A stretch of 64,000 nucleotides of DNA from Bacteroides ihuae (GTDB lineage Bacteria > Bacteroidota > Bacteroidia > Bacteroidales > Bacteroidaceae): positions 1,054,001 to 1,118,000 of the forward strand of contig NZ_FNVX01000006.1 in the NCBI RefSeq assembly GCF_900104585.1, read 5' to 3'. A program made the translations under genes and the position numbers. Under the pieces are notes generated by a model. It was not told the origin of the DNA. It was given only the letters and a program-made list of their open reading frames with translations, and did not search any database. Shown in pieces: positions 7,285 to 15,861 of this stretch (position 1 is the first letter of the stretch; the number at the start of each line of letters is the position of its first letter).

Positions 7285-7764
7285 TTTTTATATGCCTGCG
7301 GCTTGATTTTAATCCTCGGATTATGCAGAGCGGCATATGTCGCAAAGATACGCTCAACGAAGAGGTTGGCTTTAGGGCGGCATTCGTCTTTGACGATCCT
7401 CATGAACTTGATACTTCCGATGGTATGTTCCATGCGTACCCGGATACGGGAAATTTCCCTGTTGAGTTCTTTTTCTTCTTGGAAAAGCTCCTTTCCCTTT
7501 CTTTTCTTAATCGGTTGAATGACGCTCGCCCCTCAGGGAGCATATCCTTGATGTGCTGGTGCCCTGATACAAGATGCAAGGGGCTGTTCTTATATATGCA
7601 GAAGCTACGAAGTTGGCTTCGAAGTTTACTGTTTATTTCATATTCAGACAAATAATCATCATGGGCTGCCTCAAAGTAAGGAAGCAGGTGGGAAAACTGA
7701 ATATGAGTCAAGCCCGTTAAGGCACGGAAACTCTTGGGATTCTCTTTATGCTCTTTATAATTCA
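7281..7764 (-). pseudogene. IS5-type transposase remnant (internal deletion and frameshifts)
   Basis: Read on the minus strand, the N-terminal part (MNYKEHKENPKSFRALTGLT, then YLSEYEINSKLRSQLRSF) matches the helix-turn-helix start of a Bacteroides IS5-type 'transposase family protein'. The C-terminal part lies in another frame: KGKELFQEEKELNREISRIR, then RMEHTIGSIKFMRIVKDE and NLFVERIFATYAALHNPRIK, ending at 7281. The catalytic middle (about 100 residues) is missing, and an in-frame TGA plus a frameshift lie between 7460 and 7560. It cannot encode an active enzyme. No terminal repeats were located. Confidence 0.8.
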
Positions 7765-7877
7765 TGATATAAAAATACGCGTATGCGCGATACATAATAA
7801 ATCTAATCTACTATTAACTCTAATATGCCCCCCCCCTTTCTGTATTCACAATTTCTTTTTCACTTCCGCATTACTTC

Positions 7878-9260
7878 TTAAGAGAAAAGTTCTTGAATAT
7901 TTGTAACATAAGGGATTGCTATATCTCTTTTCTTTTCTCGAAATTTCACATCTGCTAAATCTAGACCTTCAATATTTATACATTCTGCATCTTCCAGTTT
8001 GAAAGTCAAATATTCATTGCCGGAAGGCATAAAACCAAGGTGGGAGAGTTCTGATGCAGACATAATTTTGGGGCATTCTTCGACCATTGTATATAAAAAT
8101 CGGCTATTGCTATTATGTAGTAATAAGTATTTAGGAGAGGTAGCACCCACTGGCATTTGCAGTGCTCCTCGGCGAAATCCTGTGCGTACATAGTAAAGTT
8201 TATTCCTTAATGTCATACGTAATTGGTGCTCGTCCTTATAATAAGCAACAAGAACACCTGCCCTCTTCTTTTCTCCCATAGAGTCCAAAGCATTCTTAAT
8301 GTTTAAAGCTAAGCATTTAGCTAACCGGGGTGGTACGGCATTTCCTACCATTTTATAACCATCCTTTATGTCTGTATAGAAAAAACGGAATTTATCGGGG
8401 AATGACTGGATTCTGGCACACTCCCTTACGCTCAATCGACGGTATAGGTGTTCGTAACAGGGAAGGAAGACACGTTGGTTTGGTGAAATGTACTTCATAG
8501 TTGGTGCCTGTGGATGCAATGGGCAATTTTTAGCCTGTGCTTGTATGGTAAATGATACTTCATTCCAAGAACGTACGCGATTGCGAGCCATAAATTTTGC
8601 ATCGAAGGGACCAGTAAAGGCATCGTGATTAGCCCATTTCCCATATTCTTGGTTTACACGTTCATTATTATATAAACGCGGTTTTTCAGTAATATCACCG
8701 ATTGCTTTTTGTAGCGTCACAAAAGGCTTGTTTAATGGTTTCGGAAATTTAAATGTACCATTCAATTCTTTTATGAAACCAACAATAAATACGCGGAAGC
8801 GGTCTTGTGGTATGCAGTAGTCAGCAGCATTCAGCAACGAATAGCTTACCACATAGCCGGCACATTCAAGACTGGAAAGGAATGACAGGAATGTTTTGAA
8901 ATGTTTGTCGCTGATAATTCCTTGTACGTTCTCTATTATAAAAAACTTGGGGCGTTTTTCTTTTATCAATTGGATATAATCAATAAATAAACGACCTCGT
9001 TTATCATTTAGTCCTAACTGTTTGCCTCCTTCGCTCCATGATTGGCAGGGGGGACCTCCTATAAATCCATCGCAGTCGGGTATATCGGTTGCCTTTAATG
9101 TGCAAATGTCGGATTTACATAAATAAGTATTTGGGTGATTGAATTGATAGGTTCCGTGTATAGTCTTGTCAAATTCATTCGCCCAAATTACCTCATAGCC
9201 TGCTTGTTCAAAGCCAAGGTCTAATCCGCCGCATCCTGCAAAAAAAGATGCTACTTTCAT
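7878..9260 (-). CDS. DNA (cytosine-5) methyltransferase with a C-terminal extension
   Basis: This transfers methyl from SAM to cytosine C5. Visible motifs are FFAGCGGLDLGFEQAG (I), GGPPCQSWSEGG (IV, catalytic Cys), FFIIENVQGI (VI), QDRFRVFIVGF (VIII) and KMVGNAVPPRLA (X) ending near residue 325. The recognition segment (ARNRVRSWNEVSFTIQAQAK, then LHPQAP) resembles that of HaeIII-type enzymes but has KNCP where the neighbouring enzyme has RQCQ, so its specificity may differ. About 130 further residues (about 330-460) form a domain that I do not recognise. The start overlaps the stop of the upstream methyltransferase by 4 bases (ATGA). It is the last gene of a three-gene restriction-modification operon. 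Confidence 0.9.
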   Translation of the reverse strand: MKVASFFAGCGGLDLGFEQAGYEVIWANEFDKTIHGTYQFNHPNTYLCKSDICTLKATDIPDCDGFIGGPPCQSWSEGGKQLGLNDKRGRLFIDYIQLIKEKRPKFFIIENVQGIISDKHFKTFLSFLSSLECAGYVVSYSLLNAADYCIPQDRFRVFIVGFIKELNGTFKFPKPLNKPFVTLQKAIGDITEKPRLYNNERVNQEYGKWANHDAFTGPFDAKFMARNRVRSWNEVSFTIQAQAKNCPLHPQAPTMKYISPNQRVFLPCYEHLYRRLSVRECARIQSFPDKFRFFYTDIKDGYKMVGNAVPPRLAKCLALNIKNALDSMGEKKRAGVLVAYYKDEHQLRMTLRNKLYYVRTGFRRGALQMPVGATSPKYLLLHNSNSRFLYTMVEECPKIMSASELSHLGFMPSGNEYLTFKLEDAECINIEGLDLADVKFREKKRDIAIPYVTNIQELFS

Positions 9261-10270
9261 TCCGAATCGATAATGCCTCTCTTTTCTATCAAAGTTTTCT
9301 TTATCTGCATTGCTACATGATAAGCCAAGTTTACCGGAACCGCATTGCCAATCATTTTATAGCCATAATTAACATCGTCGTATATAAATTGGAATTCATC
9401 GGGGAAACTTTGTACACGGGCGACCTCACGGACTGTCATTCTGCGATAAAGGTGTTCATAGCCTTCAACAAACTTCTGCAAATTCTTCTCAACCTTAATC
9501 ATCTTTGGTGCTTGCGGATGCAGTTGGCATTGACGACCACTTGCTTGAACCGTAAAACCTGGTTCATCCCATGAACGAACTCGATTTCGGGACAAGAATA
9601 TAGGTGAGTATGCACCAATGAAGTACTCGTTATTTATTTTACAATCTTTTCCATTTGTCTTGTTCTTTTCGAGAGCCGGAATAGCTGTATATTGCAAATC
9701 CCAAATACTTTCATGCAACGTTGGCTTGTGCTTTTGTGGTGCAGGATATTCAAAATTGTGAATATTCAAATCTTTGCGGAATCCAATATAGAAAACACGA
9801 TCACGGTCTTCGGGAACATCGTAATCATTGGCATTAAGCATTTTCAAGTTTACATCATAGCCAGCTTTATCAAATAATTCCATAAAGCCATGCACGGCAT
9901 CTGTATGACGCTTAGCCAACATGCCGGATACATTCTCGGCAACAAAAAACAAAGGTCGCTTGTCATTCAAAATACGAATGTACTCATAAAACAACTGCCC
10001 TCGGGCATCTTCAATACCTTTTAAAGAGCCTGCTTCGCTCCATGATTGGCACGGAGGTCCGCCTATTATGCCGGCAATGTTATCAGGGAACTCAGATGAT
10101 GGTATATCGCGGATATCCCCTTCAATTAGGTTGACATCTGGAAAATTTGCACGAAAGGTTGGACAAATTTTTGCATCAAATTCATTTGCGGCAACTGTTT
10201 TAAAACCGGCTTTATGAAAGCCCAAATCCAAGCCTCCAGCACCGGAGAAAAGACTAATCAAATTCATCAT
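9257..10270 (-). CDS. DNA (cytosine-5) methyltransferase, HaeIII-like (GGCC predicted)
   Basis: Modifies host DNA to protect it from the neighbouring nuclease. It begins MMNLISLFSGAGGLDLGF, and I chose the ATG at 10270 two bases after the nuclease stop; a TTG-start extension to 10288 is possible. Motifs are GGPPCQSWSEAGSL (catalytic Cys), FVAENVSGM, PEDRDRVFYIGF and YKMIGNAVPVNLAYH. The recognition region (SRNRVRSWDEPGFTVQASGR, then QCQLHPQAP) is very like M.HaeIII and M.NgoPII, both GGCC enzymes. 337 residues is close to M.HaeIII. The GGCC specificity is inferred from remembered similarity, not tested. Confidence 0.9.
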   Translation of the reverse strand: MMNLISLFSGAGGLDLGFHKAGFKTVAANEFDAKICPTFRANFPDVNLIEGDIRDIPSSEFPDNIAGIIGGPPCQSWSEAGSLKGIEDARGQLFYEYIRILNDKRPLFFVAENVSGMLAKRHTDAVHGFMELFDKAGYDVNLKMLNANDYDVPEDRDRVFYIGFRKDLNIHNFEYPAPQKHKPTLHESIWDLQYTAIPALEKNKTNGKDCKINNEYFIGAYSPIFLSRNRVRSWDEPGFTVQASGRQCQLHPQAPKMIKVEKNLQKFVEGYEHLYRRMTVREVARVQSFPDEFQFIYDDVNYGYKMIGNAVPVNLAYHVAMQIKKTLIEKRGIIDSE

Positions 10271-10272
10271 AT

Positions 10273-11226
10273 TTATTTCCAAAGGCAATTTATTGTGATT
10301 ATAGCAGTGGGCATACCTACTATTTGAATATCAAATTTCAAAGTTGGCGCAACATAGGTTTCTGCGTTATGTATGCGAAAAGAAAATTGCCAACCTCCAT
10401 CCATATAAAGCTCAACTGTATTTGTTTTGTCTGGAATAAAATCCAAACTCACAATGCGTGTTGGCAAGGATGCTATTGGAATTTGAATGGATGCCTGTTT
10501 TGATTCGCTGTTTTGATTGAGCGTGCCGTGCAAATTGTAAGATTGAATTTGAGTAGTCAGTTCCCTATCCATGCTAATTATTTTGTAAAAATCATACTTG
10601 CCTAAAAGGTATTCAACCAATTTACCGGGAATGTCTTTATGAATTTGGTATTGACGGTTGATTTCATTTATAAAAGCAGTTAGCAAAGGAACATAGACAT
10701 CTTTTTCTTTATTCAGCAGTTCGCTAAATTTTGTACGCTTGCTTTTTTCGGTTATGAGATAATCGAACACAGGTTTCACTCCATTCCAATAATCCTGTGA
10801 GCAAGAAATTCCATACCATTCTTTCCCAAAGTCCAATTTTTTACTTAGGCGGCTATGTTTTACTGCAAAGTGGTTATGCTTGAGGCTTAGCCCAATCTCC
10901 CATTGGATATTGTGCCGGATTATTAGAATATCTCGTACATCACCTTCTTTTCCTTTAGCATCTGTTTGTATCAGCAAATCCAAAACGTCACTGTTGTTCT
11001 CAACAATACGAGGCTCTAACTCAAAAACCTTAGTAACGGCAACATAAGAGCTTGCCTTGTAAGTTCTCTGCATTTCATCGGGCAAAGTATTCCATGCATG
11101 TTCTGCTGCGAAATAACTACTGTTTTTAACTATATTGACAGGACGAAGCTTTCCGATTTCCTCTTCAAGAGTAAGTAAGCAGGTGAATTCATAAGCCCTT
11201 CCTTGGTCATTACTTTTACTACTCAT
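10273..11226 (-). CDS. HaeIII-family type II restriction endonuclease (GGCC predicted)
   Basis: A 317-residue protein that would cut unmodified DNA. The pattern GRAYEFTCLLTLEEEIGK, then FELEPRIVEN, GKEGDVRDILIIR and WEIGLSLKHNHFAVKHSRLS matches what I know of the HaeIII endonuclease family, and the last two blocks hold likely catalytic acidic and lysine residues. The pairing with a HaeIII-like methyltransferase 2 bases downstream supports the call. The reading frame is intact. It is the first intact gene of the operon. A decayed vsr lies 60 bases upstream. Confidence 0.85.
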   Translation of the reverse strand: MSSKSNDQGRAYEFTCLLTLEEEIGKLRPVNIVKNSSYFAAEHAWNTLPDEMQRTYKASSYVAVTKVFELEPRIVENNSDVLDLLIQTDAKGKEGDVRDILIIRHNIQWEIGLSLKHNHFAVKHSRLSKKLDFGKEWYGISCSQDYWNGVKPVFDYLITEKSKRTKFSELLNKEKDVYVPLLTAFINEINRQYQIHKDIPGKLVEYLLGKYDFYKIISMDRELTTQIQSYNLHGTLNQNSESKQASIQIPIASLPTRIVSLDFIPDKTNTVELYMDGGWQFSFRIHNAETYVAPTLKFDIQIVGMPTAIITINCLWK

Positions 11227-11285
11227 AAATATTTGATGTTTATTTAGATGCGAAATTACTGAAATTCTTGTAAAAACAGCTATTC

Positions 11286-11672
11286 TCAGTTCTTCTTTTT
11301 CCCATACTTCGCTATATTATCGATCGCAATGCAGGGAGGATTTTCTATAATTTCATAAGTTTTCTGCCGATAATGTTGCAAAAAACTCTGGTTTATCCAA
11401 TACTCCATTTCGTGTAAAGTCTGCTCTTTTACGTCAGGTTTCAACCGGCACTCCCAAATAGTCATAACTTTCCAGCCTCTTTATTTTTTTCATCCCTTTG
11501 TTGGTTACGTCTATTTTTTTGTGCCAGTAATCATTGCTGGAATGTGGAATATGCCCGTCTACCTTATGGTCATGCCAAAAACATCCATGGATAAATATTA
11601 CAATACCATACTTGCTCAATACTACATCGGGCGTACCAGCAATCCTTTCACGCTTTTACGATAACGCCCCCC
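11286..11672 (-). pseudogene. Very short patch repair endonuclease (vsr), frameshifted
   Basis: Vsr nicks at T:G mismatches left by deamination of methylcytosine and commonly accompanies cytosine methyltransferases. Pieces in successive frames are GRYRKSVKG, then GTPDVVLSKYGIVIFIHGCF followed by WHDH (catalytic core), then RDEKNKEA, then MTIWECRLKPDVKEQTLHEM and a tail ending at 11286. At least three frame breaks are seen, near 11645, 11500 and 11470, and a run of seven G (minus strand) lies by the N-terminal part. The N-terminal 40 residues are not recognisable. It probably once belonged to the same operon. Confidence 0.85.
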
Positions 11673-11884
11673 CTTGAAAACAAGTAACGCCGTACAATCC
11701 ATTCTGGCTTCGTGTCCTTTTATGCCTTGAGTACTGCAAGGTTAAACAGGAAATTAAATCAAAAAACTTATGAGTACTACGGTTAATGTCCTGTGTTACA
11801 GCTCAAACATTTCTCTTTCTTCATTTTCATTGTGCATATGTTTTTCTATAAAATTGTAAATATATTAGCTCAACAACGTTGTTC
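11673..11884. other. Intergenic stretch without recognised genes
   Basis: Between the vsr remnant and the GH20 fragment no convincing coding frame, RNA gene or repeat is seen. The sequence is probably further decayed DNA of the island, possibly including the lost N-terminus of vsr near 11673-11710. Confidence 0.5.
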
Positions 11885-12261
11885 TTTTTATTCACATTTG
11901 TCAGATGAAATATCGACCTGAACTCACGGAGGCTGGTACTTATCGGGAAGGTGAAATAGAGGGTTTATACCCCGATGTTTATACTCCTCTTCCTTACGGT
12001 GGCTATTATACTCATGAACAAGTAAAGGAAATAGTGGCGTATGCTGCCGAACGTTACATCACTGTGATTTCTGAAATAGATATTCCGGGGCACTGCATGG
12101 CTGTGTTGGCTACTTACCCACAATTTAGCACTACGCCTGATGAAGCGAAGAAATGTGCATTGACTTGGGGTATTTTTAATAAACAGAACAGCAGTATCAA
12201 CGCTACGACTTGTGGGGAGCCCGTTATTTGGAAGCCTTTTTTCGGGTGCAAGATATCTTGA
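11885..12261 (+). pseudogene. GH20 beta-N-acetylhexosaminidase fragment
   Basis: The open frame from 11905 encodes YRPELTEAGTYREGEIEGLY, then YGGYYTHEQVKEIVAYAAER and YITVISEIDIPGHCMAVLAT, followed by ALTWGIF, typical of the central GH20 barrel. Just upstream in another frame is HLSDE (about 11892-11906), matching the family's H-L-(S/T)-D-D motif, so a short deletion or frameshift separates the two. The N-terminal domain, the catalytic Asp-Glu pair and the C-terminal half are missing. It is a decayed fragment, not a functional gene. Confidence 0.8.
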
Positions 12262-12481
12262 GAAAGCGCTAGATAGTTCTTGCCGGATTAAATTACGATG
12301 AGGGAAATCGTGAAAAAACAACTGAAAGACTTGACAAAGAGTGTTTTACGTTGTATATTTGTAATACGCTTATCATCCTCTTCGTATTATATTTTGTTAA
12401 ACAAATCAAATCCAGTCTATTTAAGGACAAAAAGCTAAGATAATAAGGATATTATTACTCCCTTTTGCTCGTTTCTTTTGC

Positions 12482-12489
12482 TATCTTTG
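12482..12489 (+). promoter_or_regulatory. -7 box upstream of kduI
   Basis: TATCTTTG matches the TAnnTTTG consensus exactly, 43 bases before the kduI ATG. No good TTTG is seen at the expected 19-21 base distance, so the promoter may need an activator. Confidence 0.6.
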
Positions 12490-12532
12490 CATTGTGTACG
12501 TAAACGATGAATCATTTATATATTGAAATAAT

Positions 12533-13375
12533 ATGAAGACAAACTATGAAATCCGTTATGCTGCGCATCCTGAAGATGCAAAAAGCTATGACACTAAGAG
12601 AATCCGTAGAGATTTCCTTATCGAAAGAGTATTCGCAGTTAATGAAGTAAATATGATCTATTCGATGTATGATCGTATGGTAGTAGGAGGCGCAATGCCT
12701 GTTGTTGAAGTGTTGAAACTTGAAGCTATCGATCCATTGAAAGCGCCTTTCTTCCTTACACGACGTGAAATGGGTATTTTCAATGTAGGTGGCCCCGGTA
12801 TTGTGAAAGCAGGTGATGCTGTATTTGAACTGGATTATAAAGAAGCTCTTTACTTAGGCTCTGGTGATAGAGAAGTAACTTTTGAAAGCAAAGATGCGGA
12901 GCATCCTGCCAAATTCTATTTCAACTCTCTGACTGCTCACAAAAATTGTCCTGATAAAAAGGTGACTAAGAGTGATGCGATAGTCGCAGAAATGGGCTCT
13001 CTTGAAGGTTCTAATCACCGTTATATAAATAAGATGCTTGTTAATCAAGTGTTGCCTACTTGTCAGTTGCAAATGGGTATGACCGAACTTGCTCCTGGTA
13101 GCGTATGGAATACTATGCCGGCTCATGTTCACTCTCGTCGTATGGAGGCTTACTTCTACTTTGAAGTTCCTGAAGATCATTCAGTATGTCACTTTATGGG
13201 CGAAGTAGACGAAACCCGCCACGTATGGATGAAAGGCGATCAGGCCGTACTTTCTCCCGAATGGTCTATTCACTCGGCTGCAGCGACCCATAATTATACT
13301 TTCATCTGGGGTATGGGAGGCGAAAACCTTGATTATGGCGATCAAGACTTCTCTTTGATTACTGATTTGAAATAA
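12533..13375 (+). CDS. kduI: 5-dehydro-4-deoxy-D-glucuronate isomerase
   Basis: Converts 5-keto-4-deoxyuronate, which forms from the unsaturated uronate released by pectin lyases, to 3-deoxy-D-glycero-2,5-hexodiulosonate in the cytoplasm. The 280-residue length is normal for KduI. Characteristic segments are RYAAHPEDAKSYDT at the N-terminus, FFLTRREMGIFNVGGPG, and the cupin metal site in MPAHVHSRRMEAYFYFEVPE (about residues 194-213). The next gene, kduD, begins 37 bases downstream. Together with the PL1 lyase and SusCD this places the region in pectin breakdown. Confidence 0.96.
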   Translation: MKTNYEIRYAAHPEDAKSYDTKRIRRDFLIERVFAVNEVNMIYSMYDRMVVGGAMPVVEVLKLEAIDPLKAPFFLTRREMGIFNVGGPGIVKAGDAVFELDYKEALYLGSGDREVTFESKDAEHPAKFYFNSLTAHKNCPDKKVTKSDAIVAEMGSLEGSNHRYINKMLVNQVLPTCQLQMGMTELAPGSVWNTMPAHVHSRRMEAYFYFEVPEDHSVCHFMGEVDETRHVWMKGDQAVLSPEWSIHSAAATHNYTFIWGMGGENLDYGDQDFSLITDLK

Positions 13376-13412
13376 AAACGTTAGACCCTAATTTTTAATA
13401 TAATATAAGAAG

Positions 13413-14207
13413 ATGGTAAATTTTTCATTAGATGGTAAGGTTGCGCTTGTAACAGGTGCTTCTTACGGCATCGGTTTCTCTATTGCAACCGGATTTGCTA
13501 AGGCAGGCGCTACTATTGTGTTCAATGATATTAAACAAGAATTGGTAGATAAAGGCTTAGCTGCTTATGCTGCTGAAGGCATTAAAGCTCATGGCTATGT
13601 ATGCGATGTAACCAACGAAGATGGTGTAAACGCTATGGTAGCTCAAATAGAGAAGGAAGTAGGCGTAATCGATATCTTGGTTAACAATGCCGGGATCATC
13701 AAGCGTATCCCGATGATTGAGATGAGTGCTGCAGAATTCCGTCAAGTGATTGATATCGACCTTAATGGTCCGTTTATTGTTTCAAAAGCAGTTATCCCTT
13801 CAATGATTAAAAAGGGGCATGGCAAGATTATTAATATCTGCTCTATGATGAGTGAACTTGGCCGCGAAACAGTTTCTGCATATGCAGCAGCCAAAGGTGG
13901 TTTGAAGATGCTTACTCGTAATATTGCTTCAGAATACGGAGAGTTCAATATTCAGTGTAATGGCATCGGACCGGGCTACATTGCTACTCCTCAAACAGCT
14001 CCTTTGAGAGAAGCGCAAGCTGATGGCTCACGTCATCCTTTTGACTCTTTTATCATTGCTAAAACTCCTGCTGCCCGTTGGGGAACTCCCGAAGATCTTA
14101 TGGGGCCTGCTGTGTTCTTAGCATCAGAAGCATCCGATTTTGTAAATGGTCATGTGCTCTACGTAGATGGAGGTATCTTGGCTTACATCGGCAAACAGCC
14201 TAAGTAA
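13413..14207 (+). CDS. kduD: 2-dehydro-3-deoxy-D-gluconate 5-dehydrogenase (KduD-type SDR)
   Basis: Reduces the KduI product to 2-keto-3-deoxygluconate with NAD(P)H. Short-chain dehydrogenase of 264 residues: cofactor motif VTGASYGIGFSIATG at the N-terminus, LVNNAGIIKR near residue 90, catalytic Ser in ICSMMSE, and Tyr/Lys in YAAAKGG near 158-162. The C-terminal VNGHVLYVDGG is usual. The name 'gluconate 5-dehydrogenase' is a possible alternative from sequence alone, but the adjacent kduI decides for KduD. A hairpin follows the stop. Confidence 0.93.
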   Translation: MVNFSLDGKVALVTGASYGIGFSIATGFAKAGATIVFNDIKQELVDKGLAAYAAEGIKAHGYVCDVTNEDGVNAMVAQIEKEVGVIDILVNNAGIIKRIPMIEMSAAEFRQVIDIDLNGPFIVSKAVIPSMIKKGHGKIINICSMMSELGRETVSAYAAAKGGLKMLTRNIASEYGEFNIQCNGIGPGYIATPQTAPLREAQADGSRHPFDSFIIAKTPAARWGTPEDLMGPAVFLASEASDFVNGHVLYVDGGILAYIGKQPK

Positions 14208-14225
14208 TTCGGTTTGAACATTTTT

Positions 14226-14272
14226 AAGGAGTTAAAATTATCGAGGGCTTTTCTTGATAGCTTTAGCTCCTT
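14226..14272 (+). terminator. Imperfect hairpin after kduD
   Basis: AAGGAG (14226-14231) pairs with CTCCTT (14267-14272), with TAAA/TTTA and TATC/GATA pairs further in. The right arm is followed by CTTTGTTTCTTT. It probably ends or attenuates the kduID transcript before the DUF4861 gene and argues that the DUF4861 start is downstream of it. Confidence 0.5.
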
Positions 14273-14315
14273 CTTTGTTTCTTTCCTTTATGTTATACCA
14301 TTTATATTCTATTTC

Positions 14316-15557
14316 ATGAAAAAGTTTTTATATTTATTGGTGGGCGCTTTCTTTATAGCTTCGTGCGTTGAAAGCAAGACCGTTGTAACAGTAACGGTAA
14401 CTAATCCTACGGCTCTCAATCGTGACAACGAGATGGTAGAGGTAGCGATGGGTGAAGTTGCTAACAGATTGAAGTTAGCTGATACAGCTCAGGTTGTGGT
14501 GCTCAATGCTGATGGGCAACAAGTCCCTTATCAGATTACGTATGATGAAAAACTCATTTTTCAGGCGAGCGTGAATGCCAATGGTGCGGCTACTTATACT
14601 ATTCAGACAGGTACCCCGGAAGTTTTTGGTGTAAAAGCTTGCGGTAAGTATTATCCCGAACGTGTGGACGATGTGGCTTGGGAAAACGATCTTGTTGCTT
14701 TTCGTACCTATGGACCGGCTTTGCAAGCTACGGGAGAAAAAGCTTACGGATATGATGTATGGGCGAAGCGTGCTACTACCGACCCTGTTGTTGAGGCCCG
14801 TTATGCTATGGAACTCAATCCTGTTACATTGGCAAGAATTGATAGCTTAAAGACAATTGATCCTGAGGCTTCTAAAGCTCTTCGTGAAGAAACTTCTTAT
14901 CATGTGGATCATGGTAATGGCTTGGATTGCTATAAGGTAGGTCCTACGCTCGGTGGTGGAACGGCAGCTTTGATGGCGGGCGATACTATCATCTATCCAT
15001 ATTGCTATAAAACACAAGAAATTTTAGATAATGGCCCATTGCGTTTTACGGTGAAATTGGTTTATAATCCTTTGACTGTGAAAGGCGATGCTTCTGTTGT
15101 CGAAACTCGTATTATTACTCTTGATGCAGGTTCATATATGAACAAGGCAGTTATCGCTTACTCCAATCTTAAAGAGGCAATTCCGGTAGCTACTGGAATT
15201 GTCCTTCATGAGCCTAACGGAGAAGTGCTTACTGATGCTAAGAATGGTTACATCACTTACGTTGACCCAACAGACAATGTGAACAATGACAATGGAAAGA
15301 TCTTTGTTGGAGCCGCTTTTCCTGCCTATGTCAAAGAAGCCAAGTCTGCGCTTTTCTCTGCTAAGGAAAAAACCGAAAGAGGAGGCGCCGACGGACATGT
15401 ACTCGCTATTAGCGACTATGAACCCGGTTCAGACTATACTTATTATTGGGGTTCTGCTTGGAGTAAAACGGAGATTAAAAGTGCTGCCGATTGGAATAAA
15501 TATGTGGCTAACTACGCCCAAAAGGTGCGTAATCCACTTACGGTGACTATCAAGTGA
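14316..15557 (+). CDS. DUF4861 lipoprotein
   Basis: 413 residues from the ATG at 14316, which gives a clean lipoprotein signal (MKKFLYLLVGAFFIASC, Cys at 17). The open frame runs further up to 14214, but that part covers a hairpin and codes no plausible signal. The body has the DUF4861 pattern: VTVTNPTALNRDNEMVEVAM, VAFRTYGPALQ, YGYDVWAKR and HGNGLDCYKVGPTLGGGTAA. I recall such proteins in loci for uronate polysaccharides; I know of no certain activity. The position directly after kduID suggests a role in handling pectin fragments, probably in the periplasm or at the outer membrane. Confidence 0.8.
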   Translation: MKKFLYLLVGAFFIASCVESKTVVTVTVTNPTALNRDNEMVEVAMGEVANRLKLADTAQVVVLNADGQQVPYQITYDEKLIFQASVNANGAATYTIQTGTPEVFGVKACGKYYPERVDDVAWENDLVAFRTYGPALQATGEKAYGYDVWAKRATTDPVVEARYAMELNPVTLARIDSLKTIDPEASKALREETSYHVDHGNGLDCYKVGPTLGGGTAALMAGDTIIYPYCYKTQEILDNGPLRFTVKLVYNPLTVKGDASVVETRIITLDAGSYMNKAVIAYSNLKEAIPVATGIVLHEPNGEVLTDAKNGYITYVDPTDNVNNDNGKIFVGAAFPAYVKEAKSALFSAKEKTERGGADGHVLAISDYEPGSDYTYYWGSAWSKTEIKSAADWNKYVANYAQKVRNPLTVTIK

Positions 15558-15593
15558 CAGCTTTGTAGGGAGAAATAGACCTTATTATATTGC

Positions 15594-15634
15594 AGTGCGA
15601 ATGCTTTTCTTTAAGAGAAGCATTCGCACTTTTT
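15594..15634 (+). terminator. Terminator after the DUF4861 gene
   Basis: AGTGCGAATGCTT (15594-15606) pairs with AAGCATTCGCACT (15618-15630) and is followed by TTTT. It is a strong intrinsic terminator. The remaining 15635-15861 shows no recognised gene. Confidence 0.88.
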
Positions 15635-15861
15635 GTTGGCAATAGTTGACCATAAACGATCATTGCAGTTACGAACGATGATGATTTTGCTTGTAATTCT
15701 GATCGTGTTATTGAACTTGTGGATGAAAGGATTGTTCGTTATACTAGGTTATGACCGATTCTTTATATTTCTGAATATTTTTCTCTATACTCAGAAATAT
15801 CTGTCCAAAGCCGGGTAGTAATAATACTATAATATCACTATGCATTAATTATGAACTAAAT

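Noticed and set aside
7829..7836. Run of eight C between the second methyltransferase and the IS5 remnant, considered as a phase-variation tract
   Set aside because: It lies downstream of the methyltransferase stop and outside any promoter that could be recognised, so changes in length would have no obvious effect.
4304..12300. tRNA-Gln as attachment site of an integrated island
   Set aside because: No integrase gene was found and no second copy of the tRNA 3' end is seen near 11600-12530. The island seems to have grown by IS insertions and other events.
12262..12532. Possible further coding remnants after the GH20 fragment
   Set aside because: Short pieces in different frames did not match any family that I could name; only the -7 box before kduI could be supported.
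15633..15818. 61-residue hydrophobic frame between DUF4861 and the kinase gene
   Set aside because: It begins at a TTG inside the terminator's T-run, has no ribosome binding site or recognised homologue, and such hydrophobic frames arise easily in A/T-rich DNA.
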